64,000 bases of DNA, from NCBI RefSeq assembly GCF_002080415.1, contig NZ_CP020474.1, forward strand, positions 372,001-436,000, in the 5' to 3' direction. The first letter of the stretch is position 1, and every line of letters starts with the position of its first letter. Positions 1-10,800 of the stretch are shown here, piece after piece. Both the position numbers and the translations under genes were made by a program. The stretch is from Roseovarius mucosus. Lineage in GTDB: Bacteria; Pseudomonadota; Alphaproteobacteria; Rhodobacterales; Rhodobacteraceae. The notes beneath the pieces were generated by a model that saw only the letters and a program-made list of their open reading frames with translations, had not been told where the DNA came from and did not search any database.

Positions 1-402
1 CACATTCGGGCGGCTTTCATAGATCACGCCGACCACCCCCAATGGCGTGCGCACCCGGCGGATATGCAGGCCCGTGGGCCGGTCCCATTCCGCCAAAACC
101 TCGCCCACCGGATCGTCCTGCGCCGCAACCGCACGCAACCCGTCGACAATACCCTGAATACGCGCCTCATCGAGCGCCAGCCGGTCCATCATCGCATGAG
201 ACAGCCCCTTGTCACGACCATAGTCCAGATCGCGGGCATTGGCGGCCAGGATCTCACCCCGTCCGGCCCAGACCGCCTCTGCCGCCGCCTCTAACGCTGC
301 GCGCTTGCTCGCGGCATCGGCAATGGCCAAATCCGCAGAGGCCGCACGCGCCCGCGCCCCGATTTCGGCCATCAGCGCCGCAATCTCTGTCTGGTCTTTC
401 AT
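1..402 (-). CDS. proA: Glutamate-5-semialdehyde dehydrogenase (gamma-glutamyl phosphate reductase), 3' part cut by window edge
   Basis: This is the second enzyme of proline synthesis. It reduces gamma-glutamyl phosphate to glutamate-5-semialdehyde with NADPH in the cytoplasm. About 134 N-terminal codons are visible. They read as the ProA N-terminus, with an Ala-rich helix, then [12 protein letters not shown] and a run near the edge ending in [16 protein letters not shown], the conserved ProA block. The rest of the gene, including the catalytic Cys, lies outside the window. It starts 18 nt after the proB stop, so it is co-transcribed with proB and obgE. The assignment is secure from both sequence and context. 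Confidence 0.95.
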   Translation of the reverse strand, partial: MKDQTEIAALMAEIGARARAASADLAIADAASKRAALEAAAEAVWAGRGEILAANARDLDYGRDKGLSHAMMDRLALDEARIQGIVDGLRAVAAQDDPVGEVLAEWDRPTGLHIRRVRTPLGVVGVIYESRPNV

Positions 403-420
403 AGTCCGCCCTCCGGGCTC

Positions 421-2567
<2,147 letters not shown>

Positions 2568-2593
2568 TTATCGCAAAGGCCCAGTGCGGGGCC

Positions 2594-3133
2594 TCAGATC
2601 ATCTTTTTACTATAGGTCCAAGTCAGAACCTTGGCCCCACGCGCGACACTGAACGCTTCGGCATCTCCAAGATACTGAAACCCGCAATTCGTCAAGACCC
2701 GTGCCGAGGCCGCATTGTCCTGAAACACCGAGGCAAAGATCGTGCGCGCCCGGTGCGGATTGGCCGTCAAGAGCGCCTCAACCGCCGCCGAGGCCACCCC
2801 TGTATTCCAATAGGCCGGAGCCACCCAATAGGCGATTTCGGACTGTCCGTCATCCACCCGTTCAAGGCTGATGAGGCCCATCACCTCAGAGCCGCCCGCC
2901 TTGGTGCCGTCGATGGCCCAGATATCCTCGGACCGGTCCTCGGCCTGTGCCCGGGTGATCAACGCCTCCGTGGCTCCCGGTGGCAGGGGATGCGGGATGC
3001 TTCGGGTAAAGCGCGCCACGCGCTCATCCCCGGCATTCATCCCGATCAACCCCGCATCCGACACCCGCAAAGGGCGCAGATCGAACCGTTCCGCCGGCAT
3101 CACCGGTTGGTTGACAATCGTTTCGTATTTCAT
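2594..3133 (-). CDS. GNAT-family N-acetyltransferase (RimJ/RimL type)
   Basis: Probable acetyl-CoA-dependent N-acetyltransferase of 179 residues; the substrate is unknown. N-terminal RFDLRPLRVSDAGLI and ERVARFTRSIPHP resemble RimJ/RimL-type proteins. The GNAT core is seen in IAYWVAPAYWNTGVASAAVEALL and the later DNAASARVLTNCGFQYLGD. The start was placed at 3133 because a strong GGAGGAG ribosome site lies just upstream; an upstream in-frame ATG has none. It sits between rpmA and obgE on the same strand. This is a frequent insertion at this locus in Rhodobacterales, and it may act on a ribosomal or translation protein, which is inference only. Confidence 0.85.
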   Translation of the reverse strand: MKYETIVNQPVMPAERFDLRPLRVSDAGLIGMNAGDERVARFTRSIPHPLPPGATEALITRAQAEDRSEDIWAIDGTKAGGSEVMGLISLERVDDGQSEIAYWVAPAYWNTGVASAAVEALLTANPHRARTIFASVFQDNAASARVLTNCGFQYLGDAEAFSVARGAKVLTWTYSKKMI

Positions 3134-3267
3134 GCGCCTGCTCCTCCGATCAGCGCCAAAGTCATGGCAAGAGATGGCCCCTCCCCGCCAAAGCACAACG
3201 GCACGCTCGCGCAATTGTGCAGTGTCGTCACCCCGCGAGCACGCTCCCCAGCCCGCAAAAGCGAAAA

Positions 3268-3291
3268 GGGACCGGCGGTCTCGCCGATCCC
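3268..3291 (-). terminator. Hairpin terminator after rpmA
   Basis: A 10-bp stem with one mismatch around a four-base loop (arms 3268-3277 and 3282-3291). On the minus strand it is followed by CTTTTCGC. It lies 27 nt beyond the rpmA stop and upstream of the acetyltransferase gene, so it may end or attenuate the rplU-rpmA transcript. Confidence 0.6.
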
Positions 3292-3318
3292 CTCTAGTCT
3301 AAAAACCCTAAGGACGGC

Positions 3319-3588
3319 TTATTCAGCGGCCTCCGCCACTGGCAGAACCGAAACAAAGGTGCGGCCCTTGAGGCCCTTGTGGAACTTCACAGCGCCTTCC
3401 GCGACGGCAAAGAGCGTGTGATCCTTGCCTTCGCCCACGTTCAGACCCGGCCAGAACTTGTTGCCGCGCTGACGCACGAGGATATTGCCGGAAATAACGG
3501 CTTCGCCACCGTATTTCTTGACGCCAAGGCGACGACCATCAGAGTCGCGCCCGTTACGGGATGAACCGCCTGCTTTTTTATGTGCCAT
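3319..3588 (-). CDS. rpmA: 50S ribosomal protein L27
   Basis: Component of the large ribosomal subunit near the peptidyl-transferase centre. It has 89 residues, the standard length. It starts [16 protein letters not shown], the invariant L27 N-terminus without the cleavable extension found in Firmicutes, and continues [20 protein letters not shown]. It follows rplU by 11 nt in one operon. Confidence 0.98.
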   Translation of the reverse strand: MAHKKAGGSSRNGRDSDGRRLGVKKYGGEAVISGNILVRQRGNKFWPGLNVGEGKDHTLFAVAEGAVKFHKGLKGRTFVSVLPVAEAAE

Positions 3589-3599
3589 TTGGTCTCTCC

Positions 3600-4214
3600 T
3601 TAGCCTTTAGCCAACTCTTTGGCCTGTTCGATCCAGCCTTCACGCTCGATCCGGCCCTTGAACGACAGTTTTTCGTCCATGGCAGCCACATCGGCTTCGG
3701 TCCATGCCGCCACTTGGGCAAAGGTGGTTACACCCGCTTCAAGCAGCTTCTTCTCAAGTGCGGGGCCAACGCCCGACAACAGCTTGAGATCATCGCCACC
3801 CGCTGCCGGCTTGGCGCTGGATTTCTTGGCGGGCTTCGCTTCGACCACAGTCGCAACCGAGCCGGAACCGACAGCCGCTTTGACGCCTGTTGCGTCTGCA
3901 CCGCTCGCCAGAATCTCGGTGACACGCAGCAGCGTCAGCTTCTGACGATGGCCACGGGTGCGCTGCGAGCCGTGCTTACGGCGACGTTTGACAAAGTTGA
4001 TAACCTTGTCACCCTTGATTTGATCAACGACCTCGGCCTGAACGGCCGCACCGACCACAAAGGGCGCACCGATCACGGGGGCATCGCCACCGAGCATCAG
4101 GATATCGTTGAACTGAACTTTTTCACCAGCATCAGCTGCAAGTTTCTCAACACGAAGAATGTCGCCCGACGACACCTTGTATTGCTTGCCACCGGTCTTG
4201 AGGACCGCAAACAT
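3600..4214 (-). CDS. rplU: 50S ribosomal protein L21 with C-terminal helix-hairpin-helix-like extension
   Basis: Large-subunit ribosomal protein. The first ~105 residues are canonical L21: [14 protein letters not shown] at the start and [24 protein letters not shown] basic blocks before LTLLRVTEI. At 204 residues it is about twice the usual length. After an Ala/Lys linker (about 110-140) comes a second module with [36 protein letters not shown] and [12 protein letters not shown]. This resembles the helix-hairpin-helix module (PF14520-like) seen in L21 extensions of related alphaproteobacteria. The role of the extension is unknown. rpmA follows in the same operon. Confidence 0.95.
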   Translation of the reverse strand: MFAVLKTGGKQYKVSSGDILRVEKLAADAGEKVQFNDILMLGGDAPVIGAPFVVGAAVQAEVVDQIKGDKVINFVKRRRKHGSQRTRGHRQKLTLLRVTEILASGADATGVKAAVGSGSVATVVEAKPAKKSSAKPAAGGDDLKLLSGVGPALEKKLLEAGVTTFAQVAAWTEADVAAMDEKLSFKGRIEREGWIEQAKELAKG

Positions 4215-4413
4215 GGGCTCTTCCTTTTCTCTCCGCGCTCTGTGGTCCCCGGATGAACCGGGCGTTTTCGGCCCTCAGGCCACCTCGAACTGCGCCCCTA
4301 TCGGGGTGTATATCAAAGACAAACCCGGCAAGATCATCCCGCCGGGTTGCGCGCTGATGCCAAACTCCATCGTCAGAGTCAAGGCCCAGCCGGGCAAAAC
4401 CACGCCAAATCCC

Positions 4414-5226
4414 TCATAAATCCTCGCCCTGCATCGTCAAAGCGGTGGCCAACCCAAGTTGATAGGACAACTCTTCATACATCGCATCAAAGGCCACGAA
4501 CAGCGCATGATTCAACTGCTGGCCCTCGGCACTGCGGTAAAGGGCAATATAGGCCTCAAGCACCTCTTGCGGCAACGGCTGATAGGCCATGGTCAGATAG
4601 GCCTGCAACCAATCGCGGGTCTCCTCGCGCATCTCAGGCTCCTGCGCCCAGATTTCCGCCAGCATTTCCTGTTCGCTCAGATCAAGACCGCCGCCATCAG
4701 CCAGCCCTCGATAAAATCCAAGGTTGGCATTCAGTGCCCCCGCGACATTGCGCTCGATCAGATCACTATCCGCAATAAGGGTCGCCACATGGCGCACAAT
4801 CGGCGCATCCGCCGCCGCCAACTCGGCATAGCGCGCCTCTGCCGCAGCCTCTGTGCCGTCATCCAACAGCGCCCGACGCCCGGCAATTTCCAAGGCGACA
4901 ACCTCAGCACCCTGCCCTTCGAAAAACCCAAGCAAAGCGCCGGTGTCGGCGCCGTCCATCGCCTGTGCGAACCGGCTTTGCACCTGCGCCAGCATCCGAT
5001 CCGCATCATAGACACGGCCCACCACCCGATCCCAACGGGCCCGCTCGACCGCGCTCAACATTTCGTCGCCCACATCGCCGCCATAGCGCAGCCCTTCGGC
5101 CCGCATGATCGCCACGGTTTCTTCAAAGTGTAGCGCGGCCATCAGCCGATCAACCTCGCCCGCACGCAGTGGCAGCGCCGCCAGCATCAGCGCCGCACAG
5201 GCAAACAGAACCGCCCGCACCCTCAC
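4414..5226 (-). CDS. Secreted DUF2059 family protein (second of tandem pair)
   Basis: Protein of 270 residues with a clear signal peptide (MRVRAVLFACAALMLAALPLRAG), so probably periplasmic. The rest is Ala/Glu-rich and helical. The C-terminal segment ETRDWLQAYLTMAYQPL followed by EVLEAYIALYRSAEGQQLN is typical of DUF2059, a helical family of unknown function. Its start overlaps the stop of the upstream paralogue by 4 nt, so the two are translationally coupled and probably act together. No enzymatic motif is visible. Confidence 0.7.
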   Translation of the reverse strand: MRVRAVLFACAALMLAALPLRAGEVDRLMAALHFEETVAIMRAEGLRYGGDVGDEMLSAVERARWDRVVGRVYDADRMLAQVQSRFAQAMDGADTGALLGFFEGQGAEVVALEIAGRRALLDDGTEAAAEARYAELAAADAPIVRHVATLIADSDLIERNVAGALNANLGFYRGLADGGGLDLSEQEMLAEIWAQEPEMREETRDWLQAYLTMAYQPLPQEVLEAYIALYRSAEGQQLNHALFVAFDAMYEELSYQLGLATALTMQGEDL

Positions 5227-6068
5227 AGCTCCTGCGCCGGGGTCAGCCCCCGCATCCGCGCCGCCAAAACCTCGAACCGGTTGGCCATGATCTCATATTG
5301 CACGGCATTCATAAGCTCATAAACCCGCGCCATGATCGGATGCTCGAGCGCCGCAACATAGGCGCGCAGATCCTCAATAGGCAGGCTCTGATAGGTATAG
5401 GCCGCACTGGCCAGCGCCGAGGCGCGCAGGCTCTCGCGCAATTCGTCTTCGTCCTCCGCCAAAAGCGCCCGCAGCATGGTTTCGTCGATCTCGCTTTCCA
5501 GCACGCCCGCGTAAGAGGCCGCAAGCAAGAACCGCACCTGAATTTCCTGCACCGCACGCACCCCGGTGCCCGCACTGTCCACCGCCGCATTCATCGCGCG
5601 CAGCACCTCGACACGCTCAGGCGGCATCGCGGCCAACAGCGCCTCGCCTTCAGCCCGCTTGACGTCGTCATCCTCATGCAGATGCGCGGCATTCTCGACC
5701 AAAACCAGACGCTGCCCCAAATCCGAGGCATAGAATTCGGCCGCATGGCCCAACATCTCGTCATCCATCGCCTCTTCGAGGATGCTCAATCCCATCTCAC
5801 GCATCCGTGCGGTCTCAAACACCTCATCGGCCAGCGTGCTCCAGCCCTGCCCGAAATCACTGGCCGAAAGCCCCAGCATCGCCGGCGCGCCCGAGGCCGA
5901 GAGCGCGATACTGTCCAGCGCCACGCCAAAGCCCGTCACCTCCAGAAACGCCTCCAGCCGCGCCCGATCCGCCGCACGCAGAGGCCCTGCGATCAACGCC
6001 ATCATCACCACCGCCAGAACCGTCAAAACGACGCCGCGCGCCGGTGACCGCAAGCGAACCTCGCTCAT
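5223..6068 (-). CDS. Secreted or membrane-anchored DUF2059 family protein (first of tandem pair)
   Basis: Protein of 281 residues with an N-terminal hydrophobic segment after a basic start (LRSPARGVVLTVLAVVMMAL), either a signal peptide or an anchor. The helical body ends in a DUF2059-like segment around SAAYTYQSLPIEDLRAYVAALEHP. It is homologous in layout to the next gene (4414-5226), so the pair looks like an old tandem duplication. Function unknown. It faces the tRNA-Ser gene across about 130 nt. Confidence 0.7.
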   Translation of the reverse strand: MSEVRLRSPARGVVLTVLAVVMMALIAGPLRAADRARLEAFLEVTGFGVALDSIALSASGAPAMLGLSASDFGQGWSTLADEVFETARMREMGLSILEEAMDDEMLGHAAEFYASDLGQRLVLVENAAHLHEDDDVKRAEGEALLAAMPPERVEVLRAMNAAVDSAGTGVRAVQEIQVRFLLAASYAGVLESEIDETMLRALLAEDEDELRESLRASALASAAYTYQSLPIEDLRAYVAALEHPIMARVYELMNAVQYEIMANRFEVLAARMRGLTPAQEL

Positions 6069-6201
6069 GACACGTCATCCTTTCCAGATCGCTTCGCTCA
6101 GACCTTAGCCCAACCTAGGCAAATTATCCCGCGAAACAATGCAAATCCCCCTTGCCCCCCCCGCCAAAGGCAAATAAACGCTTGCTCCACCAGACCCCCG
6201 C

Positions 6202-6291
6202 GGAGAGGTGCCGGAGTGGTCGAACGGGGCGGTCTCGAAAACCGTTGTGGGGGCAACCCCACCCAGGGTTCGAATCCCTGTCTCTCCGCCA
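6202..6291 (+). tRNA. tRNA-Ser, anticodon CGA
   Basis: A 90-nt class II tRNA with encoded CCA. The acceptor arm GGAGAGG pairs with TCTCTCC, leaving discriminator G. The anticodon loop CTCGAAA carries CGA and is flanked by GCGGT/ACCGT. A long variable arm (TTGTGGGGGCAACCCCACC) is present, as expected for serine, and the T loop is GGTTCGAATCC. It reads UCG. Its last 14 bases are duplicated at 14946-14959 and form the attachment site of the adjacent integrative element, which restores an intact tRNA end. Confidence 0.97.
6278..6291. repeat. Attachment site attL (tRNA-Ser 3' end)
   Basis: CTGTCTCTCCGCCA covers the last base pairs of the T stem, the acceptor 3' strand and CCA of tRNA-Ser. It is identical to 14946-14959. 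The bases on either side differ between the two copies, so the repeat core is 14 bp. Confidence 0.9.
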
Positions 6292-6427
6292 TACGCCCTT
6301 GATTTCATTGAATAAATTATCGAAGTCAAAGACGTATCCCACATAAAGCCCCACATTAAAAAAACGCTTAGCGCGCTGATTCTGTTTCGACCATGTGGCG
6401 CGTTTGATCCGTGTTTCCTGTAACAGA

Positions 6428-6694
6428 TCAGGAAATCAGCCGCTCTATCTCTCGAGCCTCTCGCACCAGATCGTTAATCTCGCGCCGCGCCTCGATCCAT
6501 TCCCGCGCCCGCATGCCGTGGCGATAGGATGGGTGATCAGCGCCCGCGCGATGCCCGCCGCCTGCACCATGAAAGCGACAGACGCGCCATCCCTTCACGG
6601 CTGGACCCTTGCAGGGTTGCCCGGTGCGCTTGGACGTGGCGGCGCATCGCGGGGCCGCATGCGCCCTGCACATGGGGTTGTCGCCATCATTCAT
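6428..6694 (-). CDS. Small phage-type HGA(G)-motif protein
   Basis: A protein of 88 residues. It has a Cys/His-containing core, PRCAATSKRTGQPCKGPAVKG followed by CRFHGAGGG, and then a short YRHGMRAREW segment. Small proteins of this type, with two Cys, a Cys-x2-His and a Gly run, are common beside terminase or small cargo genes in alphaproteobacterial prophages and islands. They have no established function; the Cys/His pattern could bind metal. The start at 6694 is supported by a GGAGGG ribosome site, and the gene overlaps the previous gene's stop by 8 nt. A longer reading frame extends upstream to 6742. It is the last gene before the tRNA. Confidence 0.65.
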   Translation of the reverse strand: MNDGDNPMCRAHAAPRCAATSKRTGQPCKGPAVKGWRVCRFHGAGGGHRAGADHPSYRHGMRAREWIEARREINDLVREAREIERLIS

Positions 6695-7223
6695 CGCTGG
6701 CCCTCCCCCCGTGCTGCACGTTGCCCACGATAGCCTGTCCACCGTCCGACACGTTCATGTGTTGCACCACCACCGTTTGTTTGCCGCCGGTGCGATGTTT
6801 GCGCAGCGCCTCGACCTGCGCCGCAAATGTGCGGGCCAGCTTGTTAAAGCCGGTATAGTGCGCCTGCACTTGCGGGATTTTCTCGGTATGGGCCAGCCAT
6901 CGCGCGGAACGGATCGTGGCAACATGGGTTGCGGCCATCTGCACGGCCAGCATGCGCTCGACCGCATCACGCGGGGCAAGGTCGCGGATGATGGATAGCA
7001 TGAATATCCGTTCATCATGGCCGGGGTGATCGTCGCTGGCCTCATCCGCTTTCAATGCCTTGAGACATTGGCCCAAGAGCGCCTCGGCCTGTTTCGGGTC
7101 AGGGGTTCCGAAAATCCGGCAAAAGGCGTTCTCCAGCGTTACCTCGACCTTGTGCCCCGTGCTGGCCGATCCGCTTAGCTTCACGCCCAGATCATTGGCC
7201 TCGGCCTGCGCAATCTCTGCCAT
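6687..7223 (-). CDS. Conserved phage/island protein with NVSDGGQAIVGN motif
   Basis: A soluble protein of about 178 residues. The mid-part is predicted helical (MLAVQMAATHVATIRSAR, QVEALRKHRTG). It ends with QTVVVQHMNVSDGGQAIVGNV, a C-terminal signature I recognise from uncharacterised proteins of alphaproteobacterial prophages and integrative elements; function unknown. The chosen start (7223) has a GAGAGG ribosome site, and an in-frame ATG at 7259 is an alternative. It is coupled to the downstream small Cys/His protein by overlap, so the two probably form one unit. Confidence 0.65.
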   Translation of the reverse strand: MAEIAQAEANDLGVKLSGSASTGHKVEVTLENAFCRIFGTPDPKQAEALLGQCLKALKADEASDDHPGHDERIFMLSIIRDLAPRDAVERMLAVQMAATHVATIRSARWLAHTEKIPQVQAHYTGFNKLARTFAAQVEALRKHRTGGKQTVVVQHMNVSDGGQAIVGNVQHGGRASDE

Positions 7224-7311
7224 GCTGTTCGCCTCTCTCAAACCCCGCGCCTGCGCCATGTGCTAAGCTGCAAACCCTCGTTTGCAAATATAGCATGGGC
7301 AAGCCGCGTTG

Positions 7312-7830
7312 TCAGGTTTGATCAAGTGGCATACCCAAACGCTCCTTTATCAAATCCCAATTGCCTTCAAAGTTGGCAAGCTGGTCTATGCTAATTGACG
7401 CATGTTTGGATTCTTTGTTCCTCGGGCGCTCGCCATCATTTTTATCAAGATAATTCTTGTAACCGTCGAAAATGATTTCCTGCAATTGCAGTTGGGTCAG
7501 AATGTAAAACTTTACGCCTGCCAGATTATCGCCAAGTTGCACATAGACAAAAATCAAATCGGGATTACCAAGCGCAGGCTTGGGCGTCACAGTCTGTTTC
7601 GGAAAATCTAATTCAATATCGAGTAGGTCTTCCGCTTTGACATGCGTTGAAGTCCCAGACATTGTCTTAACCTGCAACAAAAGAGTTTTGCCATCACAGG
7701 TCGCTACTATATCCGCCTCAGGCAAATTTCCCGAAAATGACGTTGCGACAATGCCGTTTCGGCCAAGTTCCGCAACGACCAGACTTTCACCCATCTGCGC
7801 CACTCGATAACGCTTGTAGTCTTTTACCAT
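7312..7830 (-). CDS. PD-(D/E)XK-like nuclease-fold protein
   Basis: A protein of 172 residues. The N-terminus carries an endonuclease-like pattern: GE at 14-15, D40 in EADIVA, and QVK at 53-55, which is E...D-x12-QxK in a beta-hairpin context (TLLLQVKTMSG). This resembles small PD-(D/E)XK proteins related to group-I-intron endonucleases and Holliday-junction resolvases. The remainder is unassigned. The start at 7830 has a GAGAGG site. The gene follows the restriction-modification gene by 45 nt. Its base composition is visibly more AT-rich than its neighbours, suggesting separately acquired cargo. It could assist restriction or be an independent nuclease; neither is shown. Confidence 0.6.
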   Translation of the reverse strand: MVKDYKRYRVAQMGESLVVAELGRNGIVATSFSGNLPEADIVATCDGKTLLLQVKTMSGTSTHVKAEDLLDIELDFPKQTVTPKPALGNPDLIFVYVQLGDNLAGVKFYILTQLQLQEIIFDGYKNYLDKNDGERPRNKESKHASISIDQLANFEGNWDLIKERLGMPLDQT

Positions 7831-7875
7831 GATTGCCTCTCGCAAATTAAAGTTGTTTTAGATCGTTAGTTTAGC

Positions 7876-10800
7876 TCACATCGCAAACCGCCCGCCTTCG
7901 GTCAGGCGCGCTTGGCCCAAGGCGGTCAGGCTTTCCAAGAGCGGTTGCACTGTGCCTGCGCGGCCCCGTTTGAATTGGCGGGCCACCTGTTCGGGGGTTG
8001 CCTCGCCCAGATCGGACAGGACGGCGCGCACCGCCGCGATTTGTTCGGGCAGGGATTTGGGCCATGGGTCTTTGGCGTCGGTATCCTTGGGGCCAAGGTC
8101 CATGGCCCCCTGTTCGCCCTTGGCCTGCGCCACGGTGCCTTGGGGGTTCTGATACTCGGGCCGCAAATAGCGGATATGCCCGCGCGCTTCCTCGGCTGCG
8201 CGCTCGCGGTTCAAATCCACCAGCCGGTGCAGAATGTCATCCTCGGACAGGTCAGCGGGCCAGCCATAGGCCTCGACCACCGCCGCATCTATCTGATCAT
8301 GCAGGTCGCGCAGAATGCCGATCAGCCCTTGGTCGTAGATTTCGCGGTCCTTGCCCTCGATCCGTTCCCCGGCGCGCAGCTTTTCCAGCACGTTATACAT
8401 GCCCGTGAGGGTCAGCTTGGGATGGGCCTTTTGTTGCGCCTTGCGGTGCGCGTCGAGCTGTTCGCCAAGGCTGCGCAGACGGGCTTTCTGGGCCTCAGTC
8501 GGGTCAGGGAAAGGGAAGGGATCAAAGCACAACGATTTATTATAGCGCGGTCGATCTTCCAGTGTCCCGCCCGCCTTGAGTGCCCATGTCACATGCAACC
8601 GCGACGACAGAACCGCAAGCGCGGCGGCGTCATCAAGACCAATCGCGATCAGCATATTGTCGGGCAGGGTCGCTCCATTTAGAAACTGGCAGAGCCGGTG
8701 TTTTGTGGTTTCAACCGTAGCAATGAAGCGCGGTAAGTTCGCCAACGCTGGCCGCAAATCCTTGCGCGGTTCGCCGTGAATCCACCAGTTCCGCTTGTAT
8801 CCCTCGCGATTGTTCTGGTCGCGTTCGGGTTTCACCTTGTCCAGAACGTGCTGATACACCGCCGGGAAACGGCTTCGCACTTCGGCCTCAGACAGTCCGA
8901 ACAGATCAATCACCATAACGCCGCGCGGCGTCGCGGTCAGGTCGCGCCCATTTCGATACTCGCGAATATGGTTTTCCAGCCCCGGCACGGTGCCCAAGCC
9001 CAAGGCGCGCGCCTCTGCCGGGGTCACGATAAAGCCTGCACCGTGTAGCTTCACGCCGGGGGATGAAATGCCATCATTCGCCTTCAACGGCACAGCCCCC
9101 GCAACATCGGCCCCGATCCGCAGATTGGCGAAAATCTTGCCTTTCTGAATATCAAAACGCACGGGCCGCCCCTCGGCCTCGGATGCCCCCTTGCGTTCCT
9201 CGATCACGGTCAAAAGCCGCCCCGTGGCGCGGCCCCGTTCCGCCACCGTCATGGCAATGCGCACCGCCGCCCCGTCGCCCGCATCCACCCAAGGGTGATC
9301 GGGAATGGCAAAGGTCAGCGACAGCGGGGTTTTCGGGTCTGCCAAATGCGGTTCCAGCACCTTGCGGTTAAAGGTCTGGCGCAGCGAATTGGTGGTGATC
9401 AGGCCAAAACGCCGGGTGCCTTTCGCACGCGCCTTATCCGTGCCGGGTTTCCATCCGCGCGCCGCCAAGGCCGCCTTTTCCCACCAGAACATGACGAAAT
9501 CCGCACTTTGCGGCATTTTGGGATAGGCCTTCCACAGCGCCTCGGCATAGCCATCGCCCAGCGCATCCCGCATCCGGCTGGCCCCGATAAATGGCGGGTT
9601 ACCCACGATGAAATCCGCCTCGGGCCATTTGGCAGGCTGGGGTTTGAGATAATCCAGCACCGCCACCCGCGCGCCCGCCTCGGGCACCTGTTCGCCAGTC
9701 ACGGGATGGGTGGTAAAGGTCTGCCCATCCCACCGCGTCACAGGTGCGCCTGCATCATCCAGCCGCGCCTTGGTGCCCTGATAAGTCAGCACCGCGTCGC
9801 GGTTCTCGATATTGCGGAAATCGCGCAAGACAGGCTCCGATGGGCTGGCCCTGCCGTGGGTGCGGAAATGCCATTGCAGATAGCCGATCCACAGCACCAA
9901 TTCGGCCACCGCCGCCGCCCAAGGGTTTAGCTCGATGCCTAGAAACTGGTGCGGGTCTACTGTGTGCCCCTCCAGCGACAGCGCCGCCTGCTCCTCGCCC
10001 AATTCTGCCAAGAGGGCCGTCACCTCGCCCTCCAGTCGTTTCATCAACTCCAACGCGACATAAAGGAAATTGCCCGATCCGCAGGCCGGGTCCAAAACCC
10101 GGATTTCACAGAGTTGCGCATGGAAGGCGCGCACCGCGTCGCGGGCCTCATCCTCGCGCCCCTGCGCGGCAAGGGTCAGGGCTGCGGCCTGCACATTGCG
10201 CCAATCGGCGCGCAACGGGTCTATGATTGTGGGCACCACCAGCCGCTCCACATAGGCACGCGGGGTGTAATGCGCGCCTAGCTTGTGCCGTTGCCGTTTG
10301 TCCAAAGCGCGCTCTAGCAGGGTGCCGAAAATGGCGGGTTCCACCTCTCGCCAATCCTTTTGCGCGGCGTCGATCAAGAGCGACAGTTGCACCTCTGACA
10401 AGGGCAGAGCCTCGGCATTCTTGAACAGGCCGCCGTTGAATTTCTTGAGGTCTGTCATCAAGGCTTGGGAAAAGCCGCCTGTGTTCATGGTTTCCCATAG
10501 TGCCTTGAGGGCCGGGGCCGCATGTTCCGGGTGCCCGCGCAGGCGCTTTAACAGGTCCGAAAAACTGTCATGCGGGATCAGGTCCACATCCTCGGCAAAC
10601 ATGGTGAACAGGCACCGCATGAGAAACCGGGCCACCGCCTCGGGTTCATGTCCTTGCCCTTCAAAGGATCGGCCCAAAGCCGCCAGACGATCCGCAACCT
10701 CTCGGGTGACTTGGGCCGCGATTTTAGAGGGGTCCAGGGTATGCGGGTCTGTCCAGATCAGGCGCAAGCGTTCCCGCGTTTTCGGGTCGCGCAGATCATC

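Noticed and set aside
4215..4413. A structured leader or riboswitch upstream of rplU
   Set aside because: Short complementary GC runs are present, but I could not build a convincing conserved fold, so no RNA element is called.
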